64,000 nt of DNA from SZUA-309 sp050185825 (lineage in GTDB: Bacteria; Pseudomonadota; Gammaproteobacteria; Pseudomonadales; Azotimanducaceae): positions 62,001 to 126,000 of the forward strand of contig JBFWZA010000013.1 in the NCBI GenBank assembly GCA_050185825.1, in the 5' to 3' direction. A model generated the notes under the pieces. It saw only the letters and a list, made by a program, of their open reading frames with translations. It ran no database searches and was not told the origin of the DNA. Positions 7,441-16,620 of the stretch are shown piece after piece (position 1 is the first letter of the stretch; each line of letters begins with the position of its first letter). The position numbers were made by a program, and so were the translations under genes.

Positions 7441-8994
7441 ATGTATCCAGGCAAGTGGGCCCGCGAGTTTCCGGACAAGGCGGCCGCCATCCACGCGGTT
7501 TCAGGCGAGACGCTCACCTATCAGGCACTCGACGAGCGGTCGAACCGGCTGGCGCAGCTCATGTGGGCCCAGGGTCTGCGGCCGGGCGATCACGTCGCCA
7601 TCTTCATGGAGAACCACCTGGCCTACTTCGAGGTAGTGTGGGCGGCGCTGCGTTCCGGCCTCTACCTGACGACGATCAACCGCTACCTCACCGACGAGGA
7701 AGCCGGTTACATCCTCGACAACTGCGAGGCGAAGGTGCTCGTGTCGTCGAGCTATCTGGGCGAGATCGCGAAGACGCTGCCCGGTTACGCCCCGAACTGC
7801 GAGCGCTGGCTGATGGTGGGCGAGCCGGTGGCGGGCTACGAGTCCTACGAGGACGCCATCGGCGCCCATCCCGCCGAAAAGCTCGCCGATGAGCCGGCCG
7901 GCCAGTTCATGCTCTACAGCTCCGGCACCACCGGACGGCCCAAGGGCATCCTGCGGCCGCTCACCGGCGCGAAGATCCACGACGACGCCGGCCCTGTGGG
8001 CGCGCTGCAGAAGATGCTGTGGGGCTTCGATGAGGACAGCATCTATCTGTCTCCGGCGCCGCTCTACCACTCGGCGCCGATCGGTTTCTGCACGGCAACC
8101 CAGGCCCTCGGCGGCACGGTGGTGATGATGCCCCGCTTCGACGAGATCGGCGCGCTCACCGCCATCGAGCAGTACCAGGTGAGCCACAGCCAGTGGGTGC
8201 CCACCATGTTCACGCGCATGCTGAAGCTGCCCGAGGAGGACCGCTCCGGTTTCGACCTCTCCAGCCATCGCGTGGCCATTCACGCGGCGGCGCCCTGCCC
8301 GGCCGGCATCAAGCAGCAGATGTTCGACTGGTGGGGGCCCATCATCTACGAGTACTACGGCGGCACGGAGCTGAACGGCTTCACCCACACCACCCCCGAG
8401 GAGTGGCTCGCGCATCCGGGCACGGTGGGCCGCGCCATCATCGGCACCATCCACGTCTGTGACGAGGACGGCAAGGAGCTCCCCGTCGGCACCCCCGGTA
8501 TCGTCTATTTCGAGCTACCGGTGATGCCGTTCGAGTATCTCAAGGACCCGCAGAAGACGAAGGACGCCCAGCATCCCGAGCATCCCAACTGGACCGCACT
8601 CGGTGACGTCGGTTATGTGGACGCGGAAGGCTTTCTCTACCTCACCGACCGGGCCACCTTCATGATCATCTCCGGCGGCGTGAACATCTATCCCCAGGAG
8701 ATCGAGGACGCCATGATCCTGCATCCCAAGGTGGCGGACGTCGCCGTGGTAGGGGTACCTCACGAGGAGATGGGTGAGGAGGTGAAAGCGGTGGTGCAGG
8801 TGGCGGAAGGCGTCACCGCGGACGACGCCCTGGCCGAAGAGCTGCTCGCCTACACCCGGGAGCACATCGCGCACTACAAATGCCCGCGCAGCATCGACTT
8901 CATGGACGAGCTGCCCCGCCTGCCCACCGGCAAGCTCTACAAGCGGATCATCAAGGACCGCTACTGGGGCAAGACGGACTCGCGGATCGTCTGA
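7441..8994 (+). CDS. acyl-CoA synthetase (AMP-binding, FadD-like)
   Basis: A 517-residue adenylate-forming enzyme that activates a carboxylic acid to its CoA thioester through an acyl-AMP intermediate. The phosphate-binding motif YSSGTTGRPKGI is at residues 159-170, YEYYGGTELNG marks the A5 region, TALGDVGYVDAEGFLYLTDR the A7-A8 hinge, and PRLPTGKLYKRIIKDRYW the end with the catalytic lysine. Length and motifs fit medium- or long-chain fatty acid, or steroid and terpenoid acid, CoA ligases. It begins a plus operon with an SGNH hydrolase (one base apart) and argG. With the many beta-oxidation genes in this window it probably feeds acids into CoA-bound degradation. The exact substrate is unknown. 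Confidence 0.93.
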   Translation: MYPGKWAREFPDKAAAIHAVSGETLTYQALDERSNRLAQLMWAQGLRPGDHVAIFMENHLAYFEVVWAALRSGLYLTTINRYLTDEEAGYILDNCEAKVLVSSSYLGEIAKTLPGYAPNCERWLMVGEPVAGYESYEDAIGAHPAEKLADEPAGQFMLYSSGTTGRPKGILRPLTGAKIHDDAGPVGALQKMLWGFDEDSIYLSPAPLYHSAPIGFCTATQALGGTVVMMPRFDEIGALTAIEQYQVSHSQWVPTMFTRMLKLPEEDRSGFDLSSHRVAIHAAAPCPAGIKQQMFDWWGPIIYEYYGGTELNGFTHTTPEEWLAHPGTVGRAIIGTIHVCDEDGKELPVGTPGIVYFELPVMPFEYLKDPQKTKDAQHPEHPNWTALGDVGYVDAEGFLYLTDRATFMIISGGVNIYPQEIEDAMILHPKVADVAVVGVPHEEMGEEVKAVVQVAEGVTADDALAEELLAYTREHIAHYKCPRSIDFMDELPRLPTGKLYKRIIKDRYWGKTDSRIV

Positions 8995-8995
8995 T

Positions 8996-10114
8996 GTGAC
9001 GGAACCACGCGGCGCCAGGCTCTGGCTGTTGCGGGCGGGCCTGCTGCTGCCGGTGCTGGCCGTGCTCCTGCTGCTCGAGCTCGGCGCCCGCCTGCACGCC
9101 TGGTATTCCGACCACACCCTGCAGCGGGGCCTGGATGGCGTCGGCCTCGGGCCTGACGCCGATGACCTGAGCCTGCAGCACATCATCCGCTGGCACGACA
9201 ATCCCCGCATCATCTACGAGCTGATACCCGGGCTCTCCGGCGAGTTCCGCGGTCACCGCCTGACGATCAGCGAGCAGGGATTCCGCGGTCCTCCGGTCCC
9301 CCTCCCGAAGCCGCCGGGTACCCTGCGCATCGTCGGCATCGGCGACTCGGTGATGTTCGGCTGGGGGGTGGGCGACGACGAGCATTATCTGGCGCGCCTC
9401 GGCGAGCACCTCGGCGCCGCGCTGCCCGAGCGGCGAGTCGACTGGGTGAATGCCGCGGCGCCGGGATACAACACCGTCAACGAGGTGGAGACCCTGAAGA
9501 CCCGCCTGCTCGCCTACGATCCGGACGTGGTGATCGTCGACTACGTGAGCAACGACCTCTACGTGCCCGGTTTCCTGCGCAGGCCGCAACCCTACTTCTC
9601 GCTCGACCGCTCGTTCCTGGCCCAGCTCGTGCGCAATGCCCTGGATGGTCTCCACGTGCCGGACAACGAGCTCGAGCGGCCGCCGGACGCCTTTCGCCAC
9701 CGGACGTTTCTGGGCGAGGAAGACCTGATCCCCGAGGCTTACCGGGAGGTGATCGGCATCGACGCCTTCCGGGCCGCCATCGGGGAGCTTACCGGTCTCT
9801 CCCGCGCGCACGGCTTTCCCGTGATCGTCTTTGCCCACCACGGCTTCGACGCGCCCGTTCGGGCGGTGCTGGAGGCCTCGGGGCTGCCGCTGATCGACGG
9901 TTACCCGGCAATCCGGGCCTGGCTGGATGACCGAGGCATCGCCGACTACGCCGGCTCGCCCCTCACCGTGAGCGCCAGGGACTCCCACCCTTCCGCCGTT
10001 CAGCACGCGCTCATCGCCGGGATGCTGACGGACGCGGTGCTCGGCGAGCTGGGGCTTGTTTCGGCCCGGAGATCCTCTAAGGTGTCCGGTCTTCACGAAG
10101 GTGAGATCCCATGA
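8996..10114 (+). CDS. SGNH/GDSL hydrolase family protein, membrane-anchored
   Basis: A 372-residue protein with an N-terminal hydrophobic segment (about residues 9-31), probably a membrane anchor placing the enzyme in the periplasm. The SGNH blocks are visible: the nucleophile Ser118 in GIGDSVMFGWG, the glycine block near PGYNTVNE, the Asn in YVSNDLY, and Asp329/His331 in ARDSHPS. The family includes esterases and carbohydrate O-acetyl transferases or esterases. It starts at GTG one base after the CoA ligase stop and overlaps argG by ATGA, so it is tightly coupled to both. A link to argG is probably only transcriptional. Substrate unknown. Confidence 0.82.
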   Translation: MTEPRGARLWLLRAGLLLPVLAVLLLLELGARLHAWYSDHTLQRGLDGVGLGPDADDLSLQHIIRWHDNPRIIYELIPGLSGEFRGHRLTISEQGFRGPPVPLPKPPGTLRIVGIGDSVMFGWGVGDDEHYLARLGEHLGAALPERRVDWVNAAAPGYNTVNEVETLKTRLLAYDPDVVIVDYVSNDLYVPGFLRRPQPYFSLDRSFLAQLVRNALDGLHVPDNELERPPDAFRHRTFLGEEDLIPEAYREVIGIDAFRAAIGELTGLSRAHGFPVIVFAHHGFDAPVRAVLEASGLPLIDGYPAIRAWLDDRGIADYAGSPLTVSARDSHPSAVQHALIAGMLTDAVLGELGLVSARRSSKVSGLHEGEIP

Positions 10115-11454
10115 CTGCGAACATCATCGAGTCCCTGCCCGTGGGAGAACGGGTCGGCATCGCGTTCTCCGGCGGCCTCGACACCAGCGTCGCCGTGCAC
10201 TGGATGCGCGCAAAAGGCGCGGTGCCGTACGCCTACACCGCGAACCTGGGGCAGCCCGACGAGTCCGACTACGAGGAGATCCCGAAGAAGGCGCGCGCCT
10301 ACGGCGCGGAACACGCGCGGCTGGTGGAGTGCCGGCCACAGCTCGTCGCCGAAGGCATCAAGGCCATCCAGAGCGGCGCGTTCCACGTCGCAACCGCCGG
10401 CAGCACCTATTTCAATACCACCCCGCTCGGCCGTGCGGTGACCGGCACCATGCTGGTGCTGGCCATGCGCGAGGACGGCGTCGACATCTGGGGCGACGGC
10501 AGCACCCACAAGGGCAACGACATCGAACGTTTCTACCGTTACGGGCTGCTCGCCAATCCGCATCTCCGCATCTACAAGCCCTGGCTCGACCCGGCCTTCA
10601 TCGGCGAGCTCGGCGGCCGCAAGGAGATGTCCGAGTATCTGAACGCCAACGGCTTCGCCTACAAGATGAGCGTCGAGAAGGCCTATTCCACGGACTCGAA
10701 CCTGCTCGGCGCCACCCACGAGGCCAAGGAGCTCGAGTTCCTGGATCAGAGCATCCGCATCGTCGAGCCGATCATGGGGGTGGCTTTCTGGCAGGACGAG
10801 GTGACCATCCGGCCGGAGGAGGTATCCATCCGCTTCGAGGAAGGGCAGCCGGTGGCGATCAACGGCGAGACCTTCCGTGACGCGCTGTCGCTGTTCCTGA
10901 AGGCCAACGAGATCGGCGGCCGCCACGGCTTCGGCATGAGCGACCAGATCGAGAACCGGATCATCGAGGCCAAGAGCCGCGGTATCTACGAAGCGCCCGG
11001 CATGGCGCTGCTGCACCTGGCTTATGAGCGCCTGGTCACCGCCATTCACAACGAGGACACCATCGAGGAATACCGGATCAACGGGCTGCGCATCGGCCGG
11101 CTGCTCTACCAGGGGCGCTGGTTCGACCCGCAGTGCCTGATGCTGCGCGAGAGTTCGGAGCGCTGGGTGGCCCGGGCGGTAACAGGCGAGGTCACGGTGG
11201 AGCTGCGGCGTGGCAACGACTACTCGCTGCTCGACACCACGAGCCCGAACCTGACCTACCATCCGGAGCGGCTCACCATGGAGCGGGGCGAAGGTGCTTT
11301 CACCGCCCGCGACCGGATCGGCCAGCTCACCATGCGCAACATGGACATCACGGACACCCGCAGCAAGCTCGAGGTCTACAGCCGCACCGGGCTCCTGGCA
11401 AAGCGGGCCGAAGGCGGCCCGGAGCTGCTCGGCGCCGACGACGACCCGAAGTAA
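10111..11454 (+). CDS. argG: argininosuccinate synthase
   Basis: A 447-residue enzyme that joins citrulline and aspartate, using ATP, in the penultimate step of arginine synthesis. Residues 17-28 (GIAFSGGLDTSV) hold the ATP pyrophosphatase P-loop. The conserved segments STYFNTTPLGRAVTGT, WGDGSTHKGNDIERFYRYG and FGMSDQIENRIIEAKSRGIYE follow. Length and sequence match the longer E. coli-type enzyme, not the roughly 400-residue type found in many other bacteria. The start overlaps the SGNH gene stop (ATGA). Its position at the end of a CoA-ligase operon, away from argH or argF, is unusual but gives no regulatory clue. Confidence 0.96.
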   Translation: MTANIIESLPVGERVGIAFSGGLDTSVAVHWMRAKGAVPYAYTANLGQPDESDYEEIPKKARAYGAEHARLVECRPQLVAEGIKAIQSGAFHVATAGSTYFNTTPLGRAVTGTMLVLAMREDGVDIWGDGSTHKGNDIERFYRYGLLANPHLRIYKPWLDPAFIGELGGRKEMSEYLNANGFAYKMSVEKAYSTDSNLLGATHEAKELEFLDQSIRIVEPIMGVAFWQDEVTIRPEEVSIRFEEGQPVAINGETFRDALSLFLKANEIGGRHGFGMSDQIENRIIEAKSRGIYEAPGMALLHLAYERLVTAIHNEDTIEEYRINGLRIGRLLYQGRWFDPQCLMLRESSERWVARAVTGEVTVELRRGNDYSLLDTTSPNLTYHPERLTMERGEGAFTARDRIGQLTMRNMDITDTRSKLEVYSRTGLLAKRAEGGPELLGADDDPK

Positions 11455-11491
11455 CGCCCGGTTCGTCTGGCCGGCGCCGGCGCAGCGCGGA

Positions 11492-12325
11492 TCAGTCCGT
11501 GCTGATCCGCGCCGACAGCTCGTTCACTTTCAGCTCGCCCTCGCGGGTCTGGCCGCCGAGCTCGAGGAACCGCCGCATAGCCACCGGCGCCTCCGGTGTG
11601 CGCAGCAGCTTCTGAAACAGATACGCCTCCTCGATCATCCCGGCTTCCAGCCCCAGCGCGTGGGCATCCGTGGACTGCTTGGCGAGGCGCACGGCCTCCA
11701 CCGGGAAGGCGGCGATCCGCCGGGCCAGCGCCGCGACGAAATCCCCGATCTCGCTCGCAGCGAAGATGCGGTTCAGATAGCCCCAGCGCTCGGCCGTCTC
11801 CGCATCCAGATCGTCCGCACCCAGGATGATCTCCAGCGCCCGTCCGCGGCCGACGAGGCGCGGCAGTCGCTGGGTGCCCGTGCCGCCCGGCAGGATCCCG
11901 AGCGGCACCTCCATCTGGTTGATCCTGGTCTTCCCGCGCACCCCGAAGCGCATGTCGAAGCTGGCGGCCAGCTCGCTGCCGCCGCCGCCGACCCGACCCT
12001 CGATCTGGGCGATGGTCACCTTGTCCATGGTCCGGAACCGCTCGCACATGCGGTGGTAATCGTTGAGCACCGGGCTGCGCTCCGCCTCGCCGTCCGTGGG
12101 AAAGGCCAGGATGGCTTCGACGTCGAAGTGGGCCAGGAAGAAGTCCGGATCGGCGCTCTTCATGACCACGACGGTCAGGTCCGGGTCCGCCGCCAGCGCT
12201 TCTGAAAGCTTCAGCAGCTCCGCGTACAGCGGCAGGGTGATCAGGTTGATGGGCGGGTTGCTCACCGTCACCGTCGCCACCCGCCCGTCCACCGCCACGT
12301 CCAGCAGCTCGTAGTCATACGCCAT
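11492..12325 (-). CDS. enoyl-CoA hydratase/isomerase (crotonase) family protein
   Basis: A 277-residue crotonase-fold protein. Both glutamates used by classical enoyl-CoA hydratases are present: Glu118 in the oxyanion-hole segment GGGGSELAASFD and Glu139 in QMEVPLGILPGG. A hydratase reaction on CoA thioesters is therefore plausible. I chose ATG at 12325. The frame remains open upstream, but the extra residues are not crotonase-like, and GGAGGGGGA upstream of the ATG is a good ribosome site. It is convergent with argG and divergent from the M20 amidohydrolase, so it is transcribed alone. The N-terminal ANNPPxN-type motif is replaced by VSNPPINLI. Substrate unknown. Confidence 0.9.
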   Translation of the reverse strand: MAYDYELLDVAVDGRVATVTVSNPPINLITLPLYAELLKLSEALAADPDLTVVVMKSADPDFFLAHFDVEAILAFPTDGEAERSPVLNDYHRMCERFRTMDKVTIAQIEGRVGGGGSELAASFDMRFGVRGKTRINQMEVPLGILPGGTGTQRLPRLVGRGRALEIILGADDLDAETAERWGYLNRIFAASEIGDFVAALARRIAAFPVEAVRLAKQSTDAHALGLEAGMIEEAYLFQKLLRTPEAPVAMRRFLELGGQTREGELKVNELSARISTD

Positions 12326-12476
12326 GTCGTCCCCCTCCGAGATTGGTGTCGGGTCATCGTGGCATCCGCGCCGGCCGCCTTCAATGCCACCGCGCGGGCA
12401 CGCGGGTGACGACGAAACCTCAGCCGTGGACGGCCGATTCCGGCATAATCGAGCGCCTGTCCTGAAGGGAGACCGC

Positions 12477-13718
12477 ATGAGCCGCGAAAGGTCGGGGAAC
12501 GCCCTGAAACCGGCACTGGCCGAGGCCATCACGCGCCGCATCGATGACCTCGCCGACACGCTGCTGGCCGTATCCCACGAGATTCACGCCAACCCGGAGC
12601 TCGCCTTCCGGGAGCACAGGGCGGCCGCCCTGCTCTGCGACACGCTGGACGCCCATGGCCTTCCTGCCGAACGCGGCGTGTTCACGCTGGAGACGGCCTT
12701 CGAGGCGGGCCTGCGTGGCGCCACGGAGGGTCCGACGGTGGCCATACTCGCCGAATACGACGCGCTGCCCGGCATCGGCCATGCCTGCGGTCACAACCTG
12801 ATCGCCACCGCGGCGCTGGGCGCCACCCTCGGGCTCCAGGCTGCGGCCGCAGAGCTGCCGGGCCGGATCCGGCTGATCGGCACGCCGGCCGAGGAAAAGG
12901 GTGGCGGCAAGGAGCTCATGGCCCGTGCGGGCGCCTTCGACGGCGTGGACGCGGCGATGATGATTCACCCGGCGGGCGTGAACCTCACCAGCATGCCCTG
13001 CATCTGCGTCGCCGAGGTGGAGGTGATCTACCACGGCCGCTCGGCGCATGCCTCGGCCATGCCGCATAAAGGCATCAACGCGCTGGACGGGCTGCTGCTC
13101 GCCTATCAGGCCATCTCCAACCTGCGTCAGCACATCCGCGACGAGGAGCGCATCCACGGCATCGTCACCGAGGGCGGTCAGGCGCCCAACATCGTCCCGG
13201 ATCGGGCAGCCGGGCTCTTCTACGTGCGTGCCGCCACCGAGAAGGCACTGGCAGCGCTCAAGCCCCGGGTTCAGGCCTGCTTCGAGGCCGGCGCGCAAGC
13301 CAGCGGTGCCGAGGTGGAGGTGATCTGGGCCGACGTGGACTATCTGGATCTCAACACCAACTGGCCGCTGGCGAACCGCTTCCAGGTCCACGGCGAATCC
13401 CTGGGGCGCGAGTTCCTCTCGCCAAAGGCCCTGGGCGGTGCCGGCAGCACGGACATGGGCAACGTCAGCTACCGGGTGCCGTCCATCCACCCCATGCTCG
13501 CCTGCTCGCCGCCGAGCGTGGTGATCCACAACCCGGAGTTCGCACGCTACGCTGCTTCCGAGATGGGCGACGCGGCGGCGCTGGACGGCGCCAAGGCCAT
13601 GGCCCTGACGGCCGCAGAGTTCCTGCTGGATCCGCTGCTGCAGGCGGAGGTCGCCCGGGCTTTCGAGATCTCCCGGGGGCTCGGCCGCGGCAACGATGCC
13701 CGCCCCGGTCGGGGCTAG
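12477..13718 (+). CDS. M20 family metal-dependent amidohydrolase
   Basis: A 413-residue enzyme of the M20D group (AbgB or IAA-amino acid hydrolase type) that cleaves N-acyl amino acids or small peptides. Metal-binding segments are EYDALPGIGHACGHN (near residue 96) and GTPAEEKGGGK. The dimerisation domain begins near HGRSAHASAMPHKGINALDG, and GGAGSTDMGNVSY precedes the last metal ligand region. The ATG at 12477 is preceded by GAAGGGAG. A CATAAT hexamer at 12444-12449 is a fair -10 box, with no good -35. It leads an operon with ChaC (11-base gap) and an acyl-CoA dehydrogenase. The pairing with a gamma-glutamyl enzyme suggests amide or peptide turnover, but that is inference. Confidence 0.9.
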   Translation: MSRERSGNALKPALAEAITRRIDDLADTLLAVSHEIHANPELAFREHRAAALLCDTLDAHGLPAERGVFTLETAFEAGLRGATEGPTVAILAEYDALPGIGHACGHNLIATAALGATLGLQAAAAELPGRIRLIGTPAEEKGGGKELMARAGAFDGVDAAMMIHPAGVNLTSMPCICVAEVEVIYHGRSAHASAMPHKGINALDGLLLAYQAISNLRQHIRDEERIHGIVTEGGQAPNIVPDRAAGLFYVRAATEKALAALKPRVQACFEAGAQASGAEVEVIWADVDYLDLNTNWPLANRFQVHGESLGREFLSPKALGGAGSTDMGNVSYRVPSIHPMLACSPPSVVIHNPEFARYAASEMGDAAALDGAKAMALTAAEFLLDPLLQAEVARAFEISRGLGRGNDARPGRG

Positions 13719-13729
13719 AACCCGCGCCC

Positions 13730-14293
13730 ATGAACCGGTGGCTGTTCGGCTACGGCTCGCTCATCTGGCGTCCCGACTTCGACTATCTGCATCGGCGTCC
13801 GGCGCGGATTCACGGCTGGAGCCGCCGCTTCTGGCAGGGATCTCACGACCACCGCGGCATCCCCGAGGCGCCCGGCCGGGTGGTGACGCTGATCCGGGAT
13901 CCGGCCGGCCACTGTGACGGCATGGCCTATCTGGTGGACGCGGCCGTCATCGAGCACACCTTCGCCGCCCTCGACCACCGGGAGAAGAACGGTTACGAGC
14001 GTCACCCGGTGCGCCTGACCTTCGACCACCGCCAGGTGGACGGAGACGCGCCGGCGGACGCGGACGCGTCGGCGAGTACGGACGGCGTGGTCTACATCGC
14101 CCCCGAGGGCAACTTCGCCTACCTGGGCCCGGCGCCGCTGCCGGACATCGCCCGCCAGATCCACGCCTCGGCGGGGCCGAGCGGACGCAACATCGACTAC
14201 CTGACCGAGCTCGCTCAGGCACTGCGTGCCCTGGGCGCCGTGGACGACCACGTCTTCGAGCTCGAAACCGCCGTGAGGAACCTGCACCCATGA
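13730..14293 (+). CDS. gamma-glutamylcyclotransferase, ChaC-like
   Basis: A 187-residue protein of the ChaC family, which releases 5-oxoproline from gamma-glutamyl compounds and mainly degrades glutathione to cysteinyl-glycine. The substrate-binding loop FGYGSLIWRPDF is at residues 5-16, and the catalytic glutamate lies in the LDHREKNGYER segment. Length fits bacterial ChaC. A stretch of alternating Asp and Ala (DGDAPADADASAS) interrupts the second half and looks like a local low-complexity insertion. It sits between an M20 amidohydrolase and an acyl-CoA dehydrogenase, overlapping the latter by ATGA. Cytoplasmic. Confidence 0.9.
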   Translation: MNRWLFGYGSLIWRPDFDYLHRRPARIHGWSRRFWQGSHDHRGIPEAPGRVVTLIRDPAGHCDGMAYLVDAAVIEHTFAALDHREKNGYERHPVRLTFDHRQVDGDAPADADASASTDGVVYIAPEGNFAYLGPAPLPDIARQIHASAGPSGRNIDYLTELAQALRALGAVDDHVFELETAVRNLHP

Positions 14294-15483
14294 AGATCGA
14301 GTTCAGCCCCGAGCACGAGGCATTCCGCGACGAGGTCCGCGCCTTTCTGGACGAGGCGCTGAGCGACGACCTGGTGGCCGCCCAGCGCGCCTGCCCCGGC
14401 ATCTTCCTCGATTACGAGCACAACATCCGCTGGCACCGGATTCTGCACGCCAAGGGCTGGGTGGCGCCCGGCTGGCCGAAGGCCTACGGCGGCACCGGCT
14501 GGGACCTGATCCAGCGCTACATCTGGACCACGGAGACGACCCTGGCCAGCGCACCGAGCCTCGCGCCCATGGGGCTCGGCATGTGCGGGCCCATGCTCAT
14601 CGGTCACGGCACCCAGGCGCAGAAGGACTATTACCTGCCGCGGATCCTCTCCGGCGAGGATTACTGGTGCCAGGGCTACTCCGAGCCCGGCGCCGGATCG
14701 GATCTGGCCTCGCTCAAGCTCGCCGCCAGGAAGGACGGCGAGGATTACGTGCTGAACGGCACCAAGATCTGGACCACCCATGCGCACTACGCGAACCGGA
14801 TGTTCTGTCTGGTGCGCACCGAGACGAGTGACAAGCCGCAGCACGGCATCACCTTCCTGCTGCTGGACATGGACACCCCCGGGATCAAAGTGGACCCCAT
14901 CGTCTTCGCCTCCGGCACCCACGAGGTGAACCAGGTGTTCTTCGACGACGTGCGCGTGCCGCAGTCGAACCGGGTGGGTGAGGAGAATCAGGGCTGGACC
15001 GTGGCCAAGTACCTGCTCGAATTCGAGCGCGGCGGCGGCGGTACGGCCGCGCACCGCAGCGCCCTCCAGCGCGTCCGCCGCCTCGCCGAGCGCGTGCCGG
15101 TGGGGGAAGGCACGCTCATGGACGACCCGGACTTCAAGACCAGGGTGGACGAGACTGCCGTGCAGCTCGAGGCCAATCAGTTCACCGAGTTCCGGATCAT
15201 GTCCGCCCTCTCCCAGGGACAGAACCCGGGGCCCGAGTCCTCCATCATGAAGAACCTGGGCGCCGACATCGGCCAGCGCATCACCGAGCTTGCGCTCGAG
15301 GCCGTGGGTTACCACGGCACGCTGCAGCACGAAGGGATCACCGGCGACAATCAGCCGGTACCCGGACCCGATGTCTCCGGCATGGCGTTCGCCCGCTATT
15401 TCAACCTGCGGGCCAGCTCCATCGCCGGCGGCACCAACGAGGTGCAGAAGAACATCGTCGCCAAGCTGGTGCTCGGTCTCTAG
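14290..15483 (+). CDS. acyl-CoA dehydrogenase family protein
   Basis: A 397-residue FAD flavoprotein that introduces a double bond next to a CoA thioester and passes electrons to electron-transfer flavoprotein. The FAD segment WCQGYSEPGAGSDLAS, the KIWTTHAHYAN strand, and the C-terminal SSIAGGTNEVQKNIVAKLVLGL typical of the family are present. The start overlaps chaC by 4 bases. The stop codon TAG (15481-15483) shares its bases with the stop of the convergent FAD oxidoreductase in a CTAG. The WCQGYSEP form, shared with the acyl-CoA dehydrogenase at 41372, suggests the branch often found in steroid or terpenoid degradation operons. That subgrouping is from memory. Confidence 0.92.
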   Translation: MKIEFSPEHEAFRDEVRAFLDEALSDDLVAAQRACPGIFLDYEHNIRWHRILHAKGWVAPGWPKAYGGTGWDLIQRYIWTTETTLASAPSLAPMGLGMCGPMLIGHGTQAQKDYYLPRILSGEDYWCQGYSEPGAGSDLASLKLAARKDGEDYVLNGTKIWTTHAHYANRMFCLVRTETSDKPQHGITFLLLDMDTPGIKVDPIVFASGTHEVNQVFFDDVRVPQSNRVGEENQGWTVAKYLLEFERGGGGTAAHRSALQRVRRLAERVPVGEGTLMDDPDFKTRVDETAVQLEANQFTEFRIMSALSQGQNPGPESSIMKNLGADIGQRITELALEAVGYHGTLQHEGITGDNQPVPGPDVSGMAFARYFNLRASSIAGGTNEVQKNIVAKLVLGL

Positions 15484-16556
15484 CGAAAGCGCGCTGGCGC
15501 GATCCGTGCCGCCAGCGGGTGGTCGATGTCCTTGAGCAGCCCGGCCGCCACCTCGCTCAAGCCCGGAGCGGTCTGGATGCCGAAGCCCCCCTGCCCCACC
15601 AGCCAGAAGAAGCCGTCCGCATCGGGATCGTAACCGGCTGCCGGGTAGCCGTCGGGCAGGAACGTGCGCAACCCCGCCCAGGTGTGTGCCATGCGCCGCA
15701 CCTCGACGGTGGTCAGGGACTGGAACCGATCCACAGCGACAGCCAGATCCAGTTCTTCCGGCTGGGCGTCGCAGGGCGCGCTCGGCGTCGCCTCGGCCAG
15801 CGACACCATGAGCGATCCCGCCTCCGGCTTGAAGTAGAGCCCGCCCTCGGCGCGATGCACCAGGGGCCAGCCCGAGATGTCCATGGGCAGATCCAGCAGG
15901 AAGGCCGTGCGCCGTTTCGGTTGCAGGCCCAGCGGCGCCACCCCGGCAAGGGCAGCCAGCTCGTCGCCCCAGGCGCCGGCGGCGTTCACCAGCACGTCCG
16001 CCCGCAGCGTCTCACCCGCCCAGCCGATCTCCCACTGGCCGTCACGACGCGCGATTCGCTCCACGCGTGCCCGGGTCACGATCCTGCCACCGCCGGCGAG
16101 CAGCTGCCGGCGGAAGCTTTCCAGCTCCGCGTGGGCGTCCAGCGACAGCGCCTGGGTCTCGATCAGCACCCGGCTCACCCGCTCGGGACGGAGGATGGGC
16201 ACCCGGGCGAGCATGTCGGCCACTTCCATCTCCACCAGGGAGTCCGACACCGGCGCCCACTGTGCCTCGAAGGCGGCAAGCTCTGCCAGGTGGTCCTCGT
16301 CAGCGATGGTCACGCAGCCGATGGGCTTGGCGCCGTGACTGCGGTGGAAGTCCATGCCCGGCACGGTGAGCGCCCGCACCACCTCGTTCTCGTAACACTC
16401 GATGGCCACCGCCGCAGAGCGTCCGGAGCTGTGGTAGGCCGGCTGCGATTCCGCCTCGAGCACGGTGACGTTGAAATCCTCCGATGCCCGCGCTGCCAGC
16501 GAGATGCCCGCGATGCCGCCGCCGATCACAACGAGCGCTGGTCTGGATGTGCTCAC
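15480..16556 (-). CDS. FAD-dependent oxidoreductase (DAO family, glycine oxidase-like)
   Basis: A 358-residue flavoenzyme of the D-amino acid oxidase/glycine oxidase fold. The dinucleotide loop VVIGGGIAGISLAARA is at residues 10-25, an arginine/glycine-rich FAD segment (YHSSGRSAAVA) follows near 42, and the second FAD motif VNAAGAWGDELAALAG lies mid-sequence. The C-terminal GLRTFLPDGYPAAGYDPDADGFFWLVGQGGFGIQTAPG closes the site. Such enzymes oxidise amines, amino acids or hydroxy acids such as 2-hydroxyglutarate. Its 3' end overlaps the convergent acyl-CoA dehydrogenase by 4 bases, and it is divergent from a crotonase gene 64 bases away. Confidence 0.87.
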   Translation of the reverse strand: MSTSRPALVVIGGGIAGISLAARASEDFNVTVLEAESQPAYHSSGRSAAVAIECYENEVVRALTVPGMDFHRSHGAKPIGCVTIADEDHLAELAAFEAQWAPVSDSLVEMEVADMLARVPILRPERVSRVLIETQALSLDAHAELESFRRQLLAGGGRIVTRARVERIARRDGQWEIGWAGETLRADVLVNAAGAWGDELAALAGVAPLGLQPKRRTAFLLDLPMDISGWPLVHRAEGGLYFKPEAGSLMVSLAEATPSAPCDAQPEELDLAVAVDRFQSLTTVEVRRMAHTWAGLRTFLPDGYPAAGYDPDADGFFWLVGQGGFGIQTAPGLSEVAAGLLKDIDHPLAARIAPARFR

Positions 16557-16620
16557 GCTGTCCCTCGCTGAAAAAGCCGTGCATTATCCGGGAAAACTTG
16601 GGGAAGCGGGAGGCAGACTG

